DNA from: Lachnospiraceae bacterium
GTDB lineage: Bacteria > Bacillota_A > Clostridia > Lachnospirales > Lachnospiraceae
Assembly (NCBI GenBank): GCA_017621115.1
Contig: JAGATU010000095.1
Span: 1 to 38,791, forward strand
Direction of reading: 5' to 3'
Length of the DNA: 38,791 bases
In this document: in pieces, positions 31,362-38,791 of the stretch
Numbering within the stretch: the first letter of the stretch is position 1
Layout: the number at the start of each line of letters is the position of its first letter
Made by a program: the position numbers and the translations under genes
Notes under the pieces: model-generated
What the model was told of the DNA's origin: nothing
The model's database searches: none
What the model saw: the letters and a program-made list of their open reading frames with translations, nothing else

Positions 31362-32813
31362 TCATTTTTGTTGGGACAAGAGAACCACCGTCTCCACGTG
31401 TGTCGTATGCCCAAACTGGTCCACGCCCCTAACCTTCTGAAGCTCATAGCCACCCTTACAAAGAATCTTCAAATCCCTTGCAAGCGTTGCGCTGTCACAA
31501 CTCACGTACACAATCTTCTTCGGCTGCATCTTGAGCATCGTTTCTAAGCAGGCATTATCGCATCCTTTACGTGGCGGGTCCACTACGATAATATCTGCAA
31601 AAATACCTTCTTCCTCATACTTCTGTGGCAGAACTTCTTCCGCCTTCCCCACAAAAAATTCAGCATTGGCAATGCCATTATTCTCTGCATTTTTCTTCGC
31701 ATCTTCGATGGCCTGCGGTACAATTTCCACGCCGTAGACCTGTTTTGCTTTTCCAGCTAAGAACAGGGAAATGGTTCCGATTCCGCAGTACAAATCCCAC
31801 ACGGTTTCATTACCCGTTAGTCCCGCATAATCCAAAGCAAGGCTGTATAATTTCTCAGTCTGACCCGGATTTACCTGATAAAAGGATAATGGCGAAATCG
31901 CAAATGTGATTCCCGCATCGGTCATCGCAAAATCATTCTCTGTATCACGCACATGAATGGTGTCTGAGATGGTATCTTTTCCCCAAATCGTGTGCAATTC
32001 TTTTCCCATAATTACATTGGTATTCTCGGTGTTGATGCTTACGGAGATGCTTGTCATTCCTTTTACGGCCTGTAGTGCCCTTATCAATTCATCCTGCGCA
32101 GGCAAAAAGCCCTCTTTAGCGCCATTTCTGCCTTTTTGGTTAATGACAAGGCATACCATAATCTCCCCGCTTGTAAAGCCCTTACGGATTAAGACATGAC
32201 GGATAAGTCCTTTCTGCTTGCTTTCATCATACGCCGTCACATGATTCTCTTTCATGTAATCCAGCACTATTTCTAATATCTTTTTATTCTCTTCCACGCC
32301 AAGATAGCAATCTGTATTGGCAATAATGGAGTGGGTTCTTCCCGCATAAAATCCGGCAATCGGTTGTCCATCCTTATCGGTTCCGATTGGATACTGAGCC
32401 TTATTTCGGTAACGGAACGGCTCCTCCATTCCGACAATCGGCTCCATGACACTGTCCACAAATTCCGGTGCAAACCCACCGATACGGATTAGATTATTAC
32501 GGATTTTGGACTCTTTGAATGCCAATTGTTTTTCATAACTCATCGCCTGAATCTGACATCCGCCGCAGCTTCTGGCAAACGCACATTTCGGCTCTACACG
32601 AAAAGAAGAAGGTGTTACCACCTTCTCTAATCTGGCATATGCATAATTCTTTTTGGCCTTCATGACCTTGGCTTCCACCACATCCCCGATTACGGTATCC
32701 TTGATAAAGAAAGTAAAACCGTCTATTTTACCGATTCCTTCACCGTCTGAACCGATGTCTATGATTTCCACCCGAATCAGCTGATTCTTAATATACAAAG
32801 CATTTTCTTTCAT
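31362..32813 (-). CDS. rlmD: 23S rRNA (uracil-5-)-methyltransferase RlmD/RlmCD type
   Basis: 483 residues from the ATG at 32813; a GTG seven codons upstream lacks a ribosome site. The enzyme puts a methyl group on C5 of a uracil in 23S rRNA (U1939 in E. coli; RlmCD of Firmicutes acts on two sites). An N-terminal TRAM domain (about 10-65) is followed by the iron-sulfur cluster cysteines C77, C83 and C86 (CAFARSCGGC) with a fourth in NTDCYLG, then the SAM-binding core VWDLYCGIGTISLFLA and the catalytic cysteine C439 in VSCDSATLARD. QFGHTTHVETVVLL at the end is typical. Confidence 0.92.
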   Translation of the reverse strand: MKENALYIKNQLIRVEIIDIGSDGEGIGKIDGFTFFIKDTVIGDVVEAKVMKAKKNYAYARLEKVVTPSSFRVEPKCAFARSCGGCQIQAMSYEKQLAFKESKIRNNLIRIGGFAPEFVDSVMEPIVGMEEPFRYRNKAQYPIGTDKDGQPIAGFYAGRTHSIIANTDCYLGVEENKKILEIVLDYMKENHVTAYDESKQKGLIRHVLIRKGFTSGEIMVCLVINQKGRNGAKEGFLPAQDELIRALQAVKGMTSISVSINTENTNVIMGKELHTIWGKDTISDTIHVRDTENDFAMTDAGITFAISPLSFYQVNPGQTEKLYSLALDYAGLTGNETVWDLYCGIGTISLFLAGKAKQVYGVEIVPQAIEDAKKNAENNGIANAEFFVGKAEEVLPQKYEEEGIFADIIVVDPPRKGCDNACLETMLKMQPKKIVYVSCDSATLARDLKILCKGGYELQKVRGVDQFGHTTHVETVVLLSQQK

Positions 32814-32878
32814 TTTTATACTTTCTCCACTCACCGAAACGCGAGCACCCTTGCATCGAATTATGTAAACTTGTAGTT

Positions 32879-33823
32879 TTACTCCATCCTCGTCATACGA
32901 ACATTACTTTCAAACAAACGATTAAACCCAAGCCAGTCGGTCTGGTCAGTATTCTGTAATACTTCCTTAAATGTCTGCATTTTGGCATCGGTATTGTCCG
33001 CAAAATTGAGCGCTACTGCTTCCATGATTGCAGGTTTTTTAGGCGAACCGTACTCATACTCTCCGTGGTGCGCCAGAATACAATGCTTGATTTCTCCGGC
33101 AAGTACCGGTGGAAATCCCTGAATATCACGGATTTTCTCGCCAACCATTTCAACACCCATCACAATATGTCCGAGCAAATTACCATCGTCTGTGTAATCA
33201 TTTGCCGGGAATGGTGCAATCTCACGAATCTTTCCGATATCGTGGCAGAGTGCAACCGTAATCAGCAAATCTCTTTTCAACATCGGATACTGTCTGCAGT
33301 AGAATTCACACATCTGCGCCACGCTCAATGTATGCTCCAACAATCCTCCCACAAAACTGTGATGTACAGCCTTGGCTGCAGACGCTGATTTGAATCTTTT
33401 CGCAAAGGCTTCGTCCTTTACAAAAAACGCCTCTAATAATTCTTTTAAAAACGGATTCTGTACCTTCCCAATCATAGAAAGCACTTCGCCATACATTTCC
33501 TCAATATTCTTTTCGGAAGTCGGCAAGTAGTCTGCCGGATTGTACTCTCCTTCATGGCAGACACGTACTCTTTTAATGCTAATCTGCAAAGAACTCTGGA
33601 AACTGCTTACATCGCCGCCGACTTCGATATAGTCCATCGGCTCAAACTCATCAATTCCCATACTGTTCGGATCCCATACCTTGGCATCCATTGTACCGCT
33701 TCTGTCCTGTAAAATTACATTCAGATAATTCTTGCCGTTCTTGGTGACTGCAGCCTGTTTATGTTTACATAAGTACACTCCCTGTACTCTGTCACCTTCT
33801 CTGTAATCTTTTAAATATTTCAT
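32879..33823 (-). CDS. yhaM: YhaM-type 3'-5' exoribonuclease (OB-fold plus HD domain)
   Basis: 314 residues, the size of Bacillus YhaM. An N-terminal OB-fold nucleic-acid domain (about 12-90: VYLCKHKQAAVTKNGKNYLNVILQDRSGTMDAKVWD) is followed by an HD domain with HHSFVGGLLEHTLSVAQM (H154, H155, H164) and ALCHDIGKI (H194, D195), a later HHGEYEYGSPKKP is also typical. YhaM-type enzymes trim short RNA tails from the 3' end in a metal-dependent way. ATG at 33823 follows AAAGGTGTTG. It is 17 bases downstream of the HtrA-like gene. Name rests on length and domain match. Confidence 0.85.
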   Translation of the reverse strand: MKYLKDYREGDRVQGVYLCKHKQAAVTKNGKNYLNVILQDRSGTMDAKVWDPNSMGIDEFEPMDYIEVGGDVSSFQSSLQISIKRVRVCHEGEYNPADYLPTSEKNIEEMYGEVLSMIGKVQNPFLKELLEAFFVKDEAFAKRFKSASAAKAVHHSFVGGLLEHTLSVAQMCEFYCRQYPMLKRDLLITVALCHDIGKIREIAPFPANDYTDDGNLLGHIVMGVEMVGEKIRDIQGFPPVLAGEIKHCILAHHGEYEYGSPKKPAIMEAVALNFADNTDAKMQTFKEVLQNTDQTDWLGFNRLFESNVRMTRME

Positions 33824-33840
33824 GTGCTTACAACACCTTT

Positions 33841-35127
33841 CTATCTTCTTTTTCCGAGGATAATCGGAATCTCTATCTCGCTGTATTCTTCCGCTCCCTG
33901 ACGATTAATCTTAACATTAATTGTCTCTTCCGGCTCGTAATCCGAAAGCACTTCCACATATTGGGTATACGACGGAATGGCAATTCCGTCAATCGCCGTA
34001 ATAATATCGCCTCTCTGGATTCCTGCTTTCATAGCCGGCGAATCCATAACAATACCGGTCACATATGCTCCCAGCGGAACTCCCTGTGTCAGGTTGGCCT
34101 CCTGGGTTACATCCATACCTTCAATTCCGAGATATGCCGCTTCTTTTTCATTCGACATGCGCTCAAGTGTGCGTCTCAATTCCGTGATTCCGACAAAGGA
34201 AATCAAGTTCTTAGTTTCTTCGCTATTCTCATCCTGATGAATAATACCAAGCAGATATCCTGCCGTATTTACTACAAATCCGCTTGCTGCTTCACTTCCG
34301 TAAATATCCGTAGTTAACAACTCATAATTGCAATCCGTCATATTAAGAATTGTATTCTCTGCGGTAATCATTCCGTAAGCTACGGAATCCGTGTTTCCGA
34401 ATATCTTTCCGATTGCTATCATAGGTGATGCCAGCATTCCGGAAGAACGGGAACTTCCAAGCCCTATAACACCGATTGCATCCATTGTCTCTTCCGAAAT
34501 ATCACTTAAATTGACCGATACTACGGAAAGTCCCAAATTCATATCATGCTGCAGATACGTTCCGAGTGTACTGCTTCCGTCTTTAAACGTAACCGTTATC
34601 TCTTCCGCCGACTCAATATCCAAAGAATCAATCAGCACAAACAGTTGTGTCTTACTGTTGGCAAAAATAATACCCTGGTAATGTCCTTTATTTTCGTAGG
34701 CATTGTTAAACCAGTCCACATCCTGGCTTACTTCCGTTACCGTAACCATGGATTTCTGTACATTTTGGACAATCTTATACAATTCCTGATAAGTACTGTT
34801 ATAAGTATCCATAATATCCAGTTCGTATTTCTGAATCTGGATAGTGGTCTCCGGTTGCGGTTTCTCCTCCGTAATTAACATGTCCTCCGGTAAAATCTCT
34901 TCTATTTCCTCCGGGAGCACAACCTCTTCCGGCTCCGGTTCCGGATTCAAAATATTGCTGAACACCGGCTCCAATACGAGGAATGTAAAGCAGGCAAAAA
35001 CACCAAAGATAATCGCCATAGACACCGTAATCACGGTACGGCGCATCAATTTCTTACGGTTGATAGGCCTCTCTTTCATCCTCTCTTTTATCATTTCATA
35101 ATTCTGACTCTTATCAAAATCTTCCAT
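33841..35127 (-). CDS. Degenerate HtrA-like protein with C-terminal PDZ domain
   Basis: 428 residues from the ATG at 35127, which has GGAG six bases before it; an ATG four codons earlier lies in the ribosome site. A membrane helix at about 31-55 is followed by an acidic Pro/Glu-rich linker, a trypsin-like double-barrel region (about 115-320) and a PDZ domain (about 331-427: LGIEGMDV...GAYVTGIVMDSPAMKAGIQRGDIITAIDG). In active HtrA the triad is in TNxHV, DLAVLK and GNSGGP. Here the matching places read VLIDSLDIESAEEITVT, MNLGLSVVSV and GSEAASGFVVN, so His and Asp are absent and the Ser is doubtful. It is probably a pseudoprotease with a scaffold or sensor role in the envelope. Confidence 0.8.
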   Translation of the reverse strand: MEDFDKSQNYEMIKERMKERPINRKKLMRRTVITVSMAIIFGVFACFTFLVLEPVFSNILNPEPEPEEVVLPEEIEEILPEDMLITEEKPQPETTIQIQKYELDIMDTYNSTYQELYKIVQNVQKSMVTVTEVSQDVDWFNNAYENKGHYQGIIFANSKTQLFVLIDSLDIESAEEITVTFKDGSSTLGTYLQHDMNLGLSVVSVNLSDISEETMDAIGVIGLGSSRSSGMLASPMIAIGKIFGNTDSVAYGMITAENTILNMTDCNYELLTTDIYGSEAASGFVVNTAGYLLGIIHQDENSEETKNLISFVGITELRRTLERMSNEKEAAYLGIEGMDVTQEANLTQGVPLGAYVTGIVMDSPAMKAGIQRGDIITAIDGIAIPSYTQYVEVLSDYEPEETINVKINRQGAEEYSEIEIPIILGKRR

Positions 35128-35168
35128 TCTTCTCTCCATCCGAAAAAATCCGTTTTCAACGTGTTTTT

Positions 35169-35197
35169 AGTATAGCGGATTCCGCCATTCTTGTAAA
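35169..35197 (-). promoter_or_regulatory. Promoter of the HtrA-like gene with a spacer palindrome
   Basis: On the minus strand TTTACA (35192-35197), 17 bases, TATACT (35169-35174), 42 bases before the start codon. The spacer contains GCGGATTCCGC (35175-35185), a perfect 5-bp inverted repeat around one base, placed right beside the -10; a repressor could bind there. Confidence 0.6.
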
Positions 35198-35237
35198 CTT
35201 ATGCTATGAAAAAACAGTCGCAGTACTCTGTGAAATA

Positions 35238-35246
35238 TGGTATTAT
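35238..35246 (+). promoter_or_regulatory. Candidate extended -10 promoter for mutS2
   Basis: TGGTATTAT provides a TATTAT -10 (35241-35246) with a TG extension, 24 bases before the mutS2 start. No convincing -35 lies at the proper spacing. Confidence 0.35.
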
Positions 35247-35269
35247 CTAAAGGGGATAAAGGAGTTTTT

Positions 35270-37654
35270 ATGAATTCGAAAGTATTACAGGTTTTAGAAT
35301 ATACAAAAATAATAGAACGTCTCGCAGATAAGGCTACTTCTGCGCCCGGACGTGAACTCTGTCTGCATTTATTACCCCAGACAGATCTTGAAGATATCAG
35401 GCAGGCTCAAAAAGAGACTGCGGATGCGTTTTCCCGCCTTGTCAAAAAAAGCGGTATCTCTTTTGGCAATAACAAGCCTCTCGGTGCTGCCGTTAAGACT
35501 TTGGAAATCGGCGCATCGCTTACTGCCGGAGAATTATTAAAAATTGCAGGTCTTTTGGAAAATGTGGGCCGCGTCAAGTCCTACGGCCGCAAAGAACGTA
35601 CAGACTTGCCGGATGATTCGCTTACTCATTTTTTTGACGAGTTGCAGCCGCTTACACCGGTAAGTGAGGAACTCAGACGCTGTATTTTATCCGAAGAGGA
35701 AATTGCAGATGATGCCAGTGCAACATTGCGTCATATCCGCAGAAGTATTTCACAGGCTAACGATAAGGTCCGCAGCCAGCTGAATTCCATGGTAAACGGT
35801 TCCTACCGTACTTATTTGCAGGATGCTATCATTACCATGCGTGATAACCGCTATTGTATTCCGGTACGCGCCGAATATAAGAGCCAGGTCCCGGGTATTG
35901 TTCACGACCAGTCATCTACGGGCTCCACTTTATTTATCGAGCCTTCTGCAGTTGTCGAATTGAACAATAAGATACGTGAATTATTCATTGAAGAAGATAA
36001 AGAAATTGAAGTTATATTGGCCACGTTAAGTGCCATGGTTGGCGAGCATACTTTTGAGATTGAGAACAACCAGCGCATTATGACGACCCTGGATTTCATT
36101 TTTGCCAAGGGTTCCCTTGCCTATGAGATGAATGCTTCGATGCCTGTTTTCAACACGGACAAAATCATTAACATCCGCAAGGGCCGTCATCCATTGATTG
36201 ACCCTAAAAAAGTCGTTCCGATTGATATCCGTCTCGGTAAAGATTTTGATTTATTGATTGTAACCGGTCCGAATACCGGTGGTAAGACGGTTTCTCTTAA
36301 GACAGTCGGTCTTCTTACTCTGATGGGCCAGGCCGGTCTCCATATTCCTGCAGGTGACCGCTCACAGCTTTCTATTTTTACGGAAGTATATGCGGACATT
36401 GGCGATGAGCAGAGCATCGAACAGAGTTTATCCACATTCTCTTCCCATATGACCAATGATGTGCACATTCTGGCTAATGCGGATGAGAATTCCCTTTGTT
36501 TATTTGACGAGCTTGGTGCCGGAACCGACCCGACCGAAGGTGCCGCCTTGGCAATTGCCATTTTGGACCACCTTCATAAGCGCGGTATCCGTACGATGGC
36601 AACCACGCACTACAGTGAACTCAAAGTTTATGCGCTGAGTACACCCGGTGTTGAGAATGCCTGCTGTGAATTTGACGTAGAGACACTCTCCCCGACCTAC
36701 CGCCTCTTAATCGGTGTTCCGGGTAAGAGTAATGCCTTTGCAATTTCCAGCCGTTTAGGCCTTTCCGATGAATTGATTGAATCGGCCAAGCGCCATATTA
36801 CGGAAGATAAGGAGAGTTTTGAAGACCTCTTATCCGATTTGGAAAACAGCCGTATTACGATTGAAAAAGAGCGTGAAGAGATTGCTGCTTATAAAGAACG
36901 CATCAAGACTCTTCAGGATCAGCTTAAGAATAAACAGGACAAAATTGAGCAGTCCAAAGAACGTATTTTACGTGAAGCCAATGAAAAAGCCAAAAGCATT
37001 CTTCAGGATGCCAAGGATGTAGCGGATGAGACCATCCGTACTTTCCAGAAGGCCGGCCCGAATGCCTCTATGAGCGATTTGGAAAAATCCCGTGACAAGG
37101 TACGTAATAAGCTCAAGAATACTTCGGAGAAACTCTCTGTACAAAATAACGCTCCTGCCCACAAAGAACTCAAACCGGGGCAGTTACAGCTTGGTGACAG
37201 TGTCAAAATTGTTTCCATGGGACTTCGCGGAACGGTTAATTCCCTTCCGGATGCCAAAGGCAATTTATTTGTACAATGCGGTATTATGCGTTCCAATGTA
37301 AATATTAAGGATTTGATACTGATTCCGGATGAACCGACCATCAGCAAGTCCAAATCTTCACAGAAGACCAATGCCGGTAAGATTAAAATGTCCAAGTCAT
37401 TCAGCATTTCACCGGAGATTAATTTGCTTGGTAAAACAGTGGACGAGGCATTATCCGTACTTGATAAATATCTCGACGATGCCTATCTGGCACATCTTAA
37501 GAGTGTACGTATCGTTCACGGAAAAGGAACCGGTGCACTTAGAAATGCCGTGCAACAACACTTGCGCCGAACCAAATATGTGGATTCCTACCGCCTTGGT
37601 GAATTCGGAGAAGGCGATGCCGGCGTTACCATTGCTGTTTTTAAAGAGAAATAA
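35270..37654 (+). CDS. mutS2: Endonuclease MutS2 with Smr domain
   Basis: 794 residues from the ATG at 35270, with AAGGAG five bases upstream; a longer frame from 35237 has no ribosome site. MutS2 suppresses homologous recombination and in Bacillus also acts on stalled, collided ribosomes. The ATPase has Walker A GPNTGGKTVSLKT (from residue 333) and Walker B LCLFDELGAGTDPTEGA, followed by TTHYSELK. A long coiled coil (about 515-630) leads to a KOW-like segment and the C-terminal Smr nuclease domain (about 716-794) with IVHGKGTGALRNAVQQHL. There is no mismatch-recognition domain, as expected for this family. A response regulator gene starts 44 bases after its end. Confidence 0.96.
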   Translation: MNSKVLQVLEYTKIIERLADKATSAPGRELCLHLLPQTDLEDIRQAQKETADAFSRLVKKSGISFGNNKPLGAAVKTLEIGASLTAGELLKIAGLLENVGRVKSYGRKERTDLPDDSLTHFFDELQPLTPVSEELRRCILSEEEIADDASATLRHIRRSISQANDKVRSQLNSMVNGSYRTYLQDAIITMRDNRYCIPVRAEYKSQVPGIVHDQSSTGSTLFIEPSAVVELNNKIRELFIEEDKEIEVILATLSAMVGEHTFEIENNQRIMTTLDFIFAKGSLAYEMNASMPVFNTDKIINIRKGRHPLIDPKKVVPIDIRLGKDFDLLIVTGPNTGGKTVSLKTVGLLTLMGQAGLHIPAGDRSQLSIFTEVYADIGDEQSIEQSLSTFSSHMTNDVHILANADENSLCLFDELGAGTDPTEGAALAIAILDHLHKRGIRTMATTHYSELKVYALSTPGVENACCEFDVETLSPTYRLLIGVPGKSNAFAISSRLGLSDELIESAKRHITEDKESFEDLLSDLENSRITIEKEREEIAAYKERIKTLQDQLKNKQDKIEQSKERILREANEKAKSILQDAKDVADETIRTFQKAGPNASMSDLEKSRDKVRNKLKNTSEKLSVQNNAPAHKELKPGQLQLGDSVKIVSMGLRGTVNSLPDAKGNLFVQCGIMRSNVNIKDLILIPDEPTISKSKSSQKTNAGKIKMSKSFSISPEINLLGKTVDEALSVLDKYLDDAYLAHLKSVRIVHGKGTGALRNAVQQHLRRTKYVDSYRLGEFGEGDAGVTIAVFKEK

Positions 37655-37698
37655 ATACACACTTTTCAATCCAGTGCCTATTGGCAGAAAGGAATATT

Positions 37699-38400
37699 AT
37701 GGCAGTTAAACAGAAAATCTTAATTGTAGATGATGATAATAATATTGCGGAACTGATTTCCCTTTATTTAACCAAGGAATGTTTCGAAACGGAAATTGTG
37801 AATGACGGCGAATCAGCGCTTTCTTCTTTTGAAACCTTCCGCCCGAATCTGATTCTCCTTGATTTGATGCTTCCGGGCATCGACGGATACCAGGTTTGCC
37901 GCGAAATCAGAAGCAAGTCTGCAACTCCGATTATTATGCTTTCCGCTAAAGGCGAAGTCTTTGACAAAGTGCTCGGCCTGGAACTTGGTGCCGACGACTA
38001 TATGGAAAAACCATTTGATACCAAGGAATTGGTTGCCAGAGTAAAAGCCGTATTGCGTCGTTACAAAGCAGCACCCGAACCGGTTGCCGATCCTGCAATC
38101 AAATGCGTGGAATATCCGGATCTTGTTATTAACCAGACCAACTATTCCGTTATTTATATGGGTAACTCCGTAGACATGCCGCCTAAGGAATTGGAACTTC
38201 TCTATTTCCTTGCCGCATCTCCGAACCATGTATTTACCCGTGAGCAGTTGTTGGATCAGATTTGGGGATATGAATATATCGGCGATACAAGAACCGTTGA
38301 CGTACATATCAAGCGTCTGCGCGAAAAAATAAAAGACCATGAATCATGGAAGATTGCCACTATCTGGGGCATCGGATACAAATTTGAGGTGAGAGCATGA
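37699..38400 (+). CDS. OmpR/PhoB family response regulator
   Basis: 233 residues from the ATG at 37699, after AAAGGAATATT. The receiver domain has D11-D13 (VDDD), the phosphorylation site D55 in ILLDLMLPG, the Ser in IMLSAKG and the Lys in MEKPFD. The C-terminal winged helix (about 135-232) includes ELELLYFLAASPNHVFTREQLLDQIWGYEYIGDTRTVDVHIKRLREKI, typical of OmpR. Its stop overlaps the ATG of the histidine kinase gene (ATGA), so the pair is co-translated. It lies 44 bases after mutS2. The stimulus is unknown. Confidence 0.95.
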   Translation: MAVKQKILIVDDDNNIAELISLYLTKECFETEIVNDGESALSSFETFRPNLILLDLMLPGIDGYQVCREIRSKSATPIIMLSAKGEVFDKVLGLELGADDYMEKPFDTKELVARVKAVLRRYKAAPEPVADPAIKCVEYPDLVINQTNYSVIYMGNSVDMPPKELELLYFLAASPNHVFTREQLLDQIWGYEYIGDTRTVDVHIKRLREKIKDHESWKIATIWGIGYKFEVRA

Positions 38401-38791
38401 GGAAAACCCTCTATTTGAAATTAATTCTGGCATACCTGATTTTCGGTTTCTTCTCCTTTATTGTTGTTGCTACCTTTGCTTCCAGTATGACCTTGGAACA
38501 GTTGAAGCGTGAAAAGGCGGACGCCCTGTATAAAGAGGCCACTTTAATCGCCAATACTTACGCTACTGACCTTTACAGCAATGAGATTTCCCTTGAAACC
38601 GTTAAAAAACAATTGGATGCCATTGACTTATTCTTGGATTCGACAATTTGGATTATTAACCCATCCGGACGTCTGATTCTCAGCACGGACACTCCTCTGG
38701 ATGTTAATACCGAGATTGTAGTAGATGGCTTTGACCCTACCGTCACCGTAGGTTCCTACTACACTACCGGTTACTTTTTTGATTCCTTCGA
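38397..38791 (+). CDS. Sensor histidine kinase, N-terminal part (cut by window end)
   Basis: The frame begins at ATG 38397 inside the stop codon of the response regulator gene and stays open to the last base, about 131 codons. The first helix (LKLILAYLIFGFFSFIVVATFA, about residues 7-28) is a membrane segment, and what follows is an extracellular sensing region with the strand WIINPSGRLILST, as in PAS-like or CACHE-like sensor domains of PhoR-type kinases. The HAMP, dimerisation and ATP-binding domains lie beyond the window. The call relies on the overlap with an OmpR-type regulator and this layout. Confidence 0.75.
   Translation, partial: MRKTLYLKLILAYLIFGFFSFIVVATFASSMTLEQLKREKADALYKEATLIANTYATDLYSNEISLETVKKQLDAIDLFLDSTIWIINPSGRLILSTDTPLDVNTEIVVDGFDPTVTVGSYYTTGYFFDSF

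Overview
The window looks like a chromosomal segment from a gut or rumen Lachnospiraceae-type Firmicute (class Clostridia). The evidence is AGGAGG-type ribosome sites, sigma-A type promoters, the gdpP-rplI-dnaB order, a glycyl-radical activating enzyme beside a two-cluster ferredoxin, mutS2 with a Smr domain, and several families common in clostridia (CD3324 family, RNHCP, DUF1292, DUF1848). No rRNA, tRNA, CRISPR array, insertion sequence or prophage was recognised. Genes are tightly packed and no gene-free stretch exceeds about 300 bases.

Layout. 1-2.4 kb: a membrane-anchored alpha/beta hydrolase with tandem direct repeats upstream, and a PD-(D/E)XK (Rpn-like) nuclease-family protein with a coiled-coil tail. 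2.45-3.2 kb: a CD3324-type helix-turn-helix protein overlapping an RNHCP zinc-ribbon protein, behind a strongly structured leader. 3.4-6.9 kb: a run of small minus-strand genes (C39-like protease, DUF1292, GNAT, HD hydrolase, two paralogous membrane proteins, P-loop kinase). 7.0-8.1 kb: pflA and a 56-residue ferredoxin on the plus strand. 8.1-12.7 kb: MerR regulator, dnaB, rplI, gdpP. 12.8-18.5 kb: plant-polysaccharide genes: a domain-permuted GH3 enzyme, a small GlsB-type membrane protein, a GH120 beta-xylosidase and a sugar isomerase/epimerase. 18.5-21.8 kb: a MoxR-DUF58-polytopic membrane protein operon. 21.8-29.5 kb: accessory enzymes (lipoprotein esterase, DUF1848, DUF3592-like, SGNH esterase, hydrolases, rhomboid protease with a TetR regulator, GNAT, flavin reductase). 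29.6-31.3 kb: a compact three-gene XRE/antitoxin/ParE-RelE operon, a P-loop kinase and an isolated 35-codon gene with its own promoter and terminator. 31.4-35.1 kb: rlmD-type rRNA methyltransferase, YhaM-type exonuclease and a degenerate HtrA-like PDZ protein. 35.3 kb to the end: mutS2, then an OmpR-type response regulator and the start of its histidine kinase, cut by the window edge.

How the parts may work together: the GH3 and GH120 enzymes lack signal peptides, so they probably finish hydrolysis of imported xylo- or gluco-oligosaccharides in the cytoplasm, next to a sugar isomerase. PflA and the ferredoxin fit anaerobic fermentation. The strongest candidates for something undescribed are the short 35-codon transcription unit at 31.1-31.35 kb, the mutually exclusive hairpins before the CD3324 gene, the operator-controlled XRE/antitoxin/toxin operon, the HtrA-like protein lacking catalytic His and Asp, and DUF1848 with a radical-SAM-like cysteine motif at its C-terminal end. 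Family calls rest on sequence recognition, without database searches.
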